Source of the DNA: Brevibacterium antiquum CNRZ 918
Lineage (GTDB): Bacteria; Actinomycetota; Actinomycetes; Actinomycetales; Brevibacteriaceae
Assembly: GCF_900169145.1 (NCBI RefSeq)
Contig: NZ_FXZD01000001.1
Location: 248,001-312,000 of the forward strand
Reading direction: 5' to 3'
Length of the DNA: 64,000 nt
Shown here: positions 57,884 to 64,000 of the stretch, piece after piece
Position numbering within the stretch: the first letter of the stretch is position 1
Layout of the letters: every line of letters begins with the position of its first letter
Made by a program: the position numbers and the translations under genes
Notes under the pieces: generated by a model
Database searches by the model: none
What the model was told of the DNA's origin: nothing
The model's input: the letters and a program-made list of their open reading frames with translations, nothing else

Positions 57884-59506
57884 TCAATCAACACCATAGT
57901 GGTGCCGGGGCTCTACGTCTGCGATCGCGCGCCGCAGCTGGTCGAGGCCCTGTGCACGGTCGAGCAGGTGAACTCTGAGCACGGGACGGCCCTTCTCTCG
58001 CAGCGCTGCGGCATCTCCGAGTGCCTGCGCACGCTGCAGTTCAGTGAAGCCATAGCCACGCCCGGGAACCAGCAGGTCCGTCCGGGGCTCGGCTGTGATC
58101 TGCAGGAACACCCCGTTGGGGTGCCCGCCCTTGTGGTACTGACCTGTCGAATGCAGATAGCGCGGTCCGAATCCGAAGGTGGTCTGCACACCCGAATGCT
58201 GTGAGACCAATGCTCGGAGGTCTTGGGCCTCGGCATCGGCGATGCGGTCGAGGAACGCCTGCACACCGACGAATCCGTACTCGTCGACCTGTGCGAAGAG
58301 CTCTCCGATGGCGCCGATGAGATCAGTGGCCTCCTCGAACTCGCCGAAGACTTCGACCTGCTCCTCGCGAAACGCCGGCTGTGCCGGTGCCGCTGACGAG
58401 CCATGTGAGAGGGCCTGCCGGGCCTGATCCTTGGCAGACTCCACATCCGGTTGGTCGAAGGGGTCGACCCCGATGCTGTAGGCGGCGATCGCAGTGGCGA
58501 ACTCCCAGAACACGAACAGTTCACCCAGGTCGCCGTCGAGTGCGGAGTCGAAGCCGGAAGGCGCCTCGACGTCGGTGACGGGTCCCAGAGTGCACAGCAT
58601 TGCGTCGGCCCGGGCGTCGCAGAAGCCGACGTCGGTGGGACCGTTGACAACGACGGGCAGGATACCCTGGCCGTCCTTGCCCAAGGACTCAGCGACGAGC
58701 TGTTCGACCCATTTGCTTAAGCCCGACAGGCCGGGTGTGGTCTCAGCGAGGACGAGCTTCTCTGTTGCCCTGGCATGACCGATGCCCAGCCAGGTCCCGA
58801 ACTTCAGTGCGGGATTGTCAGGAGCATCGGTTCCCAGGCCTCCAACGGTATCTGCTGCCGATGCCGCGATCGCGCGGACGTCGACACCGGCAAGACCGGC
58901 GGGGACGAGGCCGAAGGCTGACAGTGCACTGTAGCGCCCGCCGACGGTCTCATCGGTGTGGAAAGTGGCCAGGAATCCCTGCTCGGTGGCCAAGGCGTCA
59001 AGCTCGGTCCCCGGATCGGTGATGGCGATCAGTCGAGAGGCAGGGTCGATGCCCACCGATTCGAAGGCTGCGGAGAATGCGCGGCGGATCGCATCGGTCT
59101 CGATCGTCGTTCCCGACTTGGACGCGACGATGAGAACGGTGTGAGACAGGTCGGTCCCGATCGCCTCGGCGACCTGATTGGGGTCTGTGGAATCCACGAC
59201 CTCGAGACTGACGCCTGCCCCCTCGGCCATGACCTCCGGGGCCAAGGACGAACCGCCCATTCCTGTCAGGCTGATCGAGCGCAGCCCCTGTGCCTCCAGT
59301 CGGGAGTGCAGAGATTCGATCTCATCGACGAGCTGGGCAGACCGCTGCGGCAGATCCACCCAGCCCATGCGCGGCGCAGGCTGCTCATCGTCGGTGAACA
59401 ACGACGCATCCTTGGCCGCCAGGCGTGAGGGAACACGGGCCGCCAGCAGACGCCCCACCTCGGCCTCATAGTCAGCAGGGACCGGAACGCTGTGCTGCAG
59501 TCTCAT
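57884..59506 (-). CDS. pgi: Glucose-6-phosphate isomerase
   Basis: Interconverts glucose 6-phosphate and fructose 6-phosphate, 540 aa. The two SIS-domain signatures are visible: SLTGMGGSSLAPEVMAEGAG and VLIVASKSGTTIETDAIRRA; FHTDETVGGRYSALSAFGLV and GTWLGIGHARATEKLVL follow. It is the divergent actinobacterial form, close in layout to the Pgi part of transaldolase/Pgi fusions in some bacteria, but here it is separate. The ATG at 59504-59506 overlaps the tal stop as ATGA, so it is the last gene of the tkt-tal-pgi operon. Confidence 0.94.
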   Translation of the reverse strand: MRLQHSVPVPADYEAEVGRLLAARVPSRLAAKDASLFTDDEQPAPRMGWVDLPQRSAQLVDEIESLHSRLEAQGLRSISLTGMGGSSLAPEVMAEGAGVSLEVVDSTDPNQVAEAIGTDLSHTVLIVASKSGTTIETDAIRRAFSAAFESVGIDPASRLIAITDPGTELDALATEQGFLATFHTDETVGGRYSALSAFGLVPAGLAGVDVRAIAASAADTVGGLGTDAPDNPALKFGTWLGIGHARATEKLVLAETTPGLSGLSKWVEQLVAESLGKDGQGILPVVVNGPTDVGFCDARADAMLCTLGPVTDVEAPSGFDSALDGDLGELFVFWEFATAIAAYSIGVDPFDQPDVESAKDQARQALSHGSSAAPAQPAFREEQVEVFGEFEEATDLIGAIGELFAQVDEYGFVGVQAFLDRIADAEAQDLRALVSQHSGVQTTFGFGPRYLHSTGQYHKGGHPNGVFLQITAEPRTDLLVPGRGYGFTELQRAQALGDAAALREKGRPVLRVHLLDRAQGLDQLRRAIADVEPRHHYGVD

Positions 59507-60606
59507 GAGCGGTCCAAAGCAGTGCGAATCGTGTCCTGGAGCTCTGCCCAGCTGACGTCGAACTTCTCGAGTCCTTGAGTCTCGAGCACAGTCATCACCT
59601 CCGCATAGTCGATTCCAAGCCGTGCCAGTCGGTCGAAGACCTCGTCGGCGGCCCGGTAGTTCTCCGGCGAGATCTCGGCAGTCACCTCACCATGGTCGGC
59701 GAAGGCCTGCATCGTGGGTTCGGGCATCGTGTTCACGGTGTTCTGGGCAACGAGTCCCGACACGTACATCGTGTCGGGATAGTCGGGGTTCTTGACTCCG
59801 GTCGATGCCCACAGCAGTCGCTGCGGTGTGGCGCCGGCGAGTTCGAGGACTCGGAAGCGCTCGGAAGTGAACAGCTGCGAGTGGATCTCATGGGCCAGCA
59901 CACAGTTCGCGATTCCTGCCTGACCCTTGAGGTCTGCTCCCGCCGGGCCATCGAGGCCGTCCAGCCGTGCGTCGATCTCCGCATCCACGCGAGAGACGAA
60001 GATCGAAGCCACCGACTTGATCTGACTGAGATCATGTCCGGCAGCACGAGCCTTCTCCAGACCTTGGAGGAAGGCTTCGACGACATGGCGGTAACGGGTG
60101 AGTGAGAACACCAAGGTGACGTTGACGCTGATGCCTGCTGCGATGGTCTCTGAGATCGCACGCAGTCCGGCTTCGGTCGCGGGGATCTTGATCATCGCAT
60201 TGGGTTCGCCGACTCGCTCCCACAGTGCCTTCGCCGCCGCGACGGTGCCCTCGGCATCGTGTGCCAGCGGGGGAGCGACCTCGATCGACACACGCCCGTC
60301 ATCGCCGTTGGTGGCGTCATAGACGGGGCGGAAGAGTCTGGCCGCCGCTGCGACGTCCGCGGTGGTCAGGGATTCGATCGCCTCATCGGCGGAGACCTCG
60401 TCCGCGCCGAGTTCGGCAACGGCGGAGTCATAGCTGTCCGACCCGGCGATGGCATTCGCGAAGATCGTCGGGTTCGTTGTCACTCCGGTGACGTTCGAGT
60501 CCTTGATGAGCCGCGCCAGATCGCCGGATTCGAGGCGGGTCCGTGACAGGTCGTCGAGCCAGATGGAGACTCCGTACTCGCTCAGCTGTGCCAGATTTCT
60601 GCTCAT
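59503..60606 (-). CDS. tal: Transaldolase
   Basis: Transfers a dihydroxyacetone unit in the non-oxidative pentose phosphate pathway. It is 367 aa. The N-terminus GVSIWLDDLSRTRLESGDL and GVTTNPTIFANAIAGSD are typical; the Schiff-base Lys is in AMIKIPATEAGLRAI, and SVASIFVSRVDAEID follows. It is translationally coupled at both ends (ATGA with tkt and with pgi). Confidence 0.95.
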   Translation of the reverse strand: MSRNLAQLSEYGVSIWLDDLSRTRLESGDLARLIKDSNVTGVTTNPTIFANAIAGSDSYDSAVAELGADEVSADEAIESLTTADVAAAARLFRPVYDATNGDDGRVSIEVAPPLAHDAEGTVAAAKALWERVGEPNAMIKIPATEAGLRAISETIAAGISVNVTLVFSLTRYRHVVEAFLQGLEKARAAGHDLSQIKSVASIFVSRVDAEIDARLDGLDGPAGADLKGQAGIANCVLAHEIHSQLFTSERFRVLELAGATPQRLLWASTGVKNPDYPDTMYVSGLVAQNTVNTMPEPTMQAFADHGEVTAEISPENYRAADEVFDRLARLGIDYAEVMTVLETQGLEKFDVSWAELQDTIRTALDRS

Positions 60607-62684
60607 GCGTCCGCCTTCGCTGCTGCTATCGATTCCTCGGCAGCGGTGACGACTGCCGCCGAGGTGATTCCGAACTTCTCATACAGTGTGGCGTAATCGG
60701 CCGAAGCACCGAAGTGCTCGATCGACACGGCACGGCCGGCATCGCCGAGGTACTTGTGCCAGCTCATCGCCGATGCGGCTTCGATGCTCACACGGGCCTT
60801 GAGGCCACGAGGAAGGACCGCTCTGCGGTAGTCCTCGGGCTGAGCGTCGAACCATTCCTGGCAGGGCATCGAGATGACACGTGCGGCAGTGCCTGCGCTC
60901 TGCAGCTCCTCGGCTGCGGCGATTGCGATGGCGACCTCAGAACCGCTGGCGAGGATGGCAACCTCGGGTTCATCCGCAGTGTCGAAGAGAACGTAGCCGC
61001 CCCGTGCCGCCTCGGAAGCCGGAGCATATTTCTCACGGTCGAGGACCGGGACAGCCTGACGGGTGAGCACGAGCCCGCTGGGGCCGTCGGTGCGATCGAG
61101 GACCTTGCGCCACACGACTGAGGTCTCATTCGCGTCGGCCGGGCGGACCAGGTCGAGACCGGGAATCGCCCGCAGCGCAGAGAGGTGTTCGATCGGCTGG
61201 TGCGTGGGTCCATCTTCGCCGAGGCCGATCGAATCGTGCGTCCACACGAACACGTTCGGCAGCTGCTGCAGGGCGGCCAGCCGGATGGCCGGACGCTGGT
61301 AGTCGCTGAAGACGAGGAAGGTGCCGCTGTAGGGGCGAGTGCCACCGTGCAGCGCGATGCCGTTGCCGATGAGTCCGGCGGAGAATTCGCGGACGCCGAA
61401 GTGGATGTTGCGTCCGTATTCGTTGCCGGAGAACGCTCCGGTCGAACGATGCTCGGGCAGGAAGCTCGGGTCGCCCTTGATCAGTGTGTTGTTCGATCCG
61501 GCGAGGTCGGCGGATCCTCCCCACAGCTCGGGCATCGTTGCGGCGATGGCGTTGAGGACCTGTCCGGAAGCGGCGCGAGTCGCGATGCCCTTGGCGCTGG
61601 CTTCGAAGACGGGGAACTCGTTGTCGAGTCCGGCCGGAAGTTCGCGCTTGGCCAGACGGTCGAAGAGTTCGGCGTTGGCCGGGTTCGCCTCGCGCCAGGC
61701 GGTGTAGGACTCGTCCCACTCGATGTGGGCACTGCGGCCGCGGTCCAATGCCGAACGGGTGTGGTTGAGAACTTCGGCGGGAACTGCGAAGGTCTCTTCG
61801 GGATCGAAGCCGAGAATCTCCTTGGTTGCCTTGATCTCGTCGACGCCGAGCGCGGAACCATGAGATCCGCCGGTGTTCTGCGCGTTCGGAGCGGGCCAGG
61901 CGATGATCGTCGAGAGACGGATGAAGGAAGGACGGGAATCCGCCTTCGCCGCTTCCATGGCCGCGTGGAAGGCATCCACGTCTTCCTTGTACTCGTCGCC
62001 GGCCCTGAAGTCCACGTGCTGCACGTGCCAGCCATAGGCGGCGTAGCGAGCGGCGGTGTCCTCGCCGAAGGCGATCGCGGTGTCGTCTTCGATGGAGATC
62101 CGGTTGTCGTCCCAGATCACGATCAGGTTGGACAGTTCCTGGGTTCCGGCCAGGGATGAAGCCTCACCCGACACGCCCTCCTCGAGGTCGCCGTCGGAGG
62201 CCAGGACCACGACGGAATGGTCGAAGGGAGAGTCACCGGGTGCAGCATCAGGGTCGAAGAGGCCGCGTTCGCGGCGAGAGGCCATGGCCATTCCCACCGC
62301 CGAGGCGAGGCCGGATCCCAGCGGACCTGTGGTGATCTCGACGCCTGCAGTGTGACCGACCTCCGGGTGGCCGGGAGTCAGCGAACCCCAGGTGCGCAGC
62401 GCCTTCAGATCGTCGAGCTCGAGACCGAAGCCCGAGAGGTAGAGCTGAACGTACTGGGTCAACGAGCTGTGCCCGCAGGAGAGAACGAAGCGATCGCGGC
62501 CTGCCCAGGTCGGATCGGCGGGATCATGCTTGAGCCCGTACTGGTAGAGATAGTGTGCAACGGGAGCAAGACTCATCGCGGTTCCGGGGTGACCGTGTCC
62601 AGCCTTCTGCACTGCATCTGCGGCAAGGAGGCGGGCGGTGTCGACTGCGCGGTTGTCGAGTTCTGTCCAGGACAGGGAGTTCAT
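60603..62684 (-). CDS. tkt: Transketolase
   Basis: Thiamine diphosphate enzyme of the pentose phosphate pathway, 693 aa. TPP-binding VVLASDGDLEEGVSGEASSL leads to IVIWDDNRISIEDD; the N-terminal KAGHGHPGTAMSLAP and the pyrimidine domain GPTHQPIEHLSALRAIPGLD and THDSIGLGEDGPTHQPIEHL are intact. I choose the ATG at 62682-62684; a GTG 39 bases upstream (62723) is in frame, but there is only weak support for it. A minus-strand TAGAGT (62728-62733) is a possible -10. Confidence 0.95.
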   Translation of the reverse strand: MNSLSWTELDNRAVDTARLLAADAVQKAGHGHPGTAMSLAPVAHYLYQYGLKHDPADPTWAGRDRFVLSCGHSSLTQYVQLYLSGFGLELDDLKALRTWGSLTPGHPEVGHTAGVEITTGPLGSGLASAVGMAMASRRERGLFDPDAAPGDSPFDHSVVVLASDGDLEEGVSGEASSLAGTQELSNLIVIWDDNRISIEDDTAIAFGEDTAARYAAYGWHVQHVDFRAGDEYKEDVDAFHAAMEAAKADSRPSFIRLSTIIAWPAPNAQNTGGSHGSALGVDEIKATKEILGFDPEETFAVPAEVLNHTRSALDRGRSAHIEWDESYTAWREANPANAELFDRLAKRELPAGLDNEFPVFEASAKGIATRAASGQVLNAIAATMPELWGGSADLAGSNNTLIKGDPSFLPEHRSTGAFSGNEYGRNIHFGVREFSAGLIGNGIALHGGTRPYSGTFLVFSDYQRPAIRLAALQQLPNVFVWTHDSIGLGEDGPTHQPIEHLSALRAIPGLDLVRPADANETSVVWRKVLDRTDGPSGLVLTRQAVPVLDREKYAPASEAARGGYVLFDTADEPEVAILASGSEVAIAIAAAEELQSAGTAARVISMPCQEWFDAQPEDYRRAVLPRGLKARVSIEAASAMSWHKYLGDAGRAVSIEHFGASADYATLYEKFGITSAAVVTAAEESIAAAKADA

Positions 62685-62888
62685 GTCTTCGAGCGATCCT
62701 TCGTTCGTCTTAGAGGCGTGCACTCAAACTCTACCGCGACGGGTCGTAAACGCGAGGGGTGAGATTGCCTATGCTGGGATCGAGGGGGGTGAGAACGCGA
62801 ACGCCGAGACAGGGCGTGGTCTCCCGGGACCGTTCCCTATGAGTGAGATCTGCTCCCGAATTCGGCTTCGAAACACAGCATCCACCGA

Positions 62889-62917
62889 CTGGCAAAATAT
62901 TCGACAGAGGGTAGAAT
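62889..62917 (+). promoter_or_regulatory. Promoter of ctaB (leaderless)
   Basis: -10 TAGAAT at 62912-62917 ends 8 bases before the GTG start, with a partial -35 CTGGCA at 62889-62894 and a 17-base spacer. The gap to the divergent tkt gene is about 240 bases and otherwise holds nothing I can identify. Confidence 0.55.
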
Positions 62918-62924
62918 CGACGAC

Positions 62925-63902
62925 GTGAGTGAACTTCGTCAGAACCAGGACACGCAGAGTGAACGTCCTCTGCAGAGGGCAATCGACGAGGAACGACTCT
63001 CAAAACGCCCCCGCTCGATCATCGGTGCCTACATCGCACTGACCAAGCCTCGAGTGATCGAACTCCTGCTGGTGACCACCGCTCCGGTGATGTTCCTGGC
63101 TGCACAGGGCATGCCGAATATCTGGCTGGTCATCAACACACTCATCGGCGGCGCAGCTGCCGCAGCCTCCGCTTCGGTCTTCAACTGCTATGTTGATCGC
63201 GACATCGACGCGAAGATGGAACGCACCAAGCACCGTCCGCTCGTCACCGGTGAGATCACACCACGGGCCGCACTCATCTTCGCCTTCGCCTTGGGCCTGG
63301 GTTCGATCTTCTGGCTCGGTGGCTTCACGAACTGGGTGACCGCCGGCCTCACCGCCTGCGCGATTCTGCTCTACGCGGTCTTCTACACCCTGATCCTCAA
63401 ACGCCGCACCACGCAGAACATTGTCTGGGGCGGTGCCGCGGGCTGCATGCCTGTGCTGATCGGTTGGTCTGCCGTCACCGGCGGGCTGTCCTGGGAAGCA
63501 CTCCTGCTCTTCCTCGTGGTCTTCTTCTGGACCCCGCCGCACTACTGGCCGCTGGCGATCAAATACAAGGCTGACTACGATGCCGCAGACGTTCCGATGT
63601 TGCCCTCGAAGGTGCCGCCGACGAACGTCGGTCGCCAAATGATCGCCTACACCTGGGCGATGGTGGCGTGCTCACTGGCACTCATTCCGCTTGCCCCGAT
63701 GGGTCCCGTCTACACGGGTGTCGCGGTTCTCGCCGGTGCCTGGTTCCTGTTCTCCTGCTATGCTCTCGTCTCCCGTGCGAAGAAGGGCAAGAGCGGAACT
63801 TCTCTGCGTGCGATGAAAGTCTTCCACGGCTCGATCACCTACTTGTCACTGCTGTTCCTCGCAGTTGCGATCGATCCATTCGTTCTGCCCGGCTTCTGGT
63901 AG
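62925..63902 (+). CDS. ctaB: Protoheme IX farnesyltransferase (heme O synthase)
   Basis: UbiA-family prenyltransferase that adds a farnesyl group to heme b, giving heme O for aa3/bo-type oxidases. It is 325 aa with about nine transmembrane helices. The first Asp-rich motif is FNCYVDRDIDAKMERTKHRP, and the second acidic region lies in IKYKADYDAADVPMLPS; KPRVIELLLVTTAPVMFLA is the characteristic first helix. The 27-residue polar N-terminus is cytoplasmic. Its neighbourhood with tkt is conserved in Actinobacteria. Confidence 0.95.
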   Translation: MSELRQNQDTQSERPLQRAIDEERLSKRPRSIIGAYIALTKPRVIELLLVTTAPVMFLAAQGMPNIWLVINTLIGGAAAAASASVFNCYVDRDIDAKMERTKHRPLVTGEITPRAALIFAFALGLGSIFWLGGFTNWVTAGLTACAILLYAVFYTLILKRRTTQNIVWGGAAGCMPVLIGWSAVTGGLSWEALLLFLVVFFWTPPHYWPLAIKYKADYDAADVPMLPSKVPPTNVGRQMIAYTWAMVACSLALIPLAPMGPVYTGVAVLAGAWFLFSCYALVSRAKKGKSGTSLRAMKVFHGSITYLSLLFLAVAIDPFVLPGFW

Positions 63903-64000
63903 GTCTCAACCCTGCTACAGGTGGGTTCTCCTCGTCCACGACAGGACTGACCTCGTGGCCAACATTATTCTGGCTGGTCAGTTGATATGCCGAGGAGATG

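Noticed and set aside
57713..58204. 163-codon plus-strand reading frame after secG
   Set aside because: It reads through the perfect palindrome and then antisense to pgi, with no ribosome-binding site and no recognisable protein.
1..64000. CRISPR arrays, insertion sequences, prophage or integrated elements
   Set aside because: No spaced repeat arrays, transposase, integrase or phage genes are visible, and the gene order is conserved core chromosome.

Overview
The window is core chromosome of a high-GC Gram-positive bacterium (Actinomycetota). The evidence is the conserved actinobacterial gene order (rpoZ-coaBC-metK-priA-fmt-rsmB-rpe; trpE-trpC-trpB-trpA; an ANTAR regulator, thioesterase, polA, rpsA, coaE, uvrB; uvrA-uvrC-rapZ-yvcK-whiA-gap-pgk-tpiA-secG; tkt-tal), WhiA, a PriA without helicase motifs, a coaE-GrpB fusion, strong GC codon bias, and frequent GTG/TTG starts. 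The gene set resembles Micrococcales, possibly Brevibacterium or a relative; genus is inference only. I see no mobile element, prophage, CRISPR array or rRNA. Coding density is very high and no gene-free stretch exceeds 300 bases.

Layout. 1-9263: end of gmk, then rpoZ, coaBC, metK, priA, fmt, rsmB, rpe and pnuC, mostly with overlapping stop/start codons. 9344-20524: a joined histidine-tryptophan cluster (hisE, hisG, PH-domain protein, CaiB/BaiF CoA-transferase, fused biotin-dependent carboxyltransferase, hisF, hisI, trpE, two small membrane proteins, trpC, trpB, trpA, a small membrane protein). 20712-26859: gltB and gltD (glutamate synthase). 26983-30174: pyruvate kinase and a glutamate/dicarboxylate symporter. 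30387-30468 (minus): tRNA-Leu(CAA). 30630-38929: PdtaR-like regulator, PaaI-type thioesterase (minus), polA, a methyltransferase (minus), rpsA and a polytopic membrane protein. 38977-51324: coaE-GrpB fusion, uvrB, a TerC-family gene behind a yybP-ykoY manganese riboswitch, a YciI-like protein (minus), a DUF3516-type helicase, uvrA and uvrC (the whole UvrABC excision system within 11 kb). 51438-57655: rapZ, yvcK, whiA, gap, pgk, tpiA, secG. 57884-62684 (minus): tkt-tal-pgi operon. 62925-63902: ctaB (heme O synthase). The last 98 bases hold no gene I can support.

Regulation. The clearest regulatory element is the manganese riboswitch at about 42386-42506; the terC Shine-Dalgarno sequence copies its P1 strand, which suggests how it switches. 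A second theme is leaderless transcription: at least ten genes have a TAnnnT -10 box ending 7-8 bases before the start codon and no Shine-Dalgarno sequence. Several strong hairpins separate transcription units, including a perfect 42-base palindrome between secG and pgi.

The window is overwhelmingly housekeeping. I found no clearly new defence or mobile system. The most interesting points are the riboswitch architecture, the leaderless promoters, the CoA-transferase/carboxyltransferase pair inside the histidine genes, and neighbours that are absent where relatives usually have them (lgt after trpA; zwf-opcA-pgl with tkt-tal).
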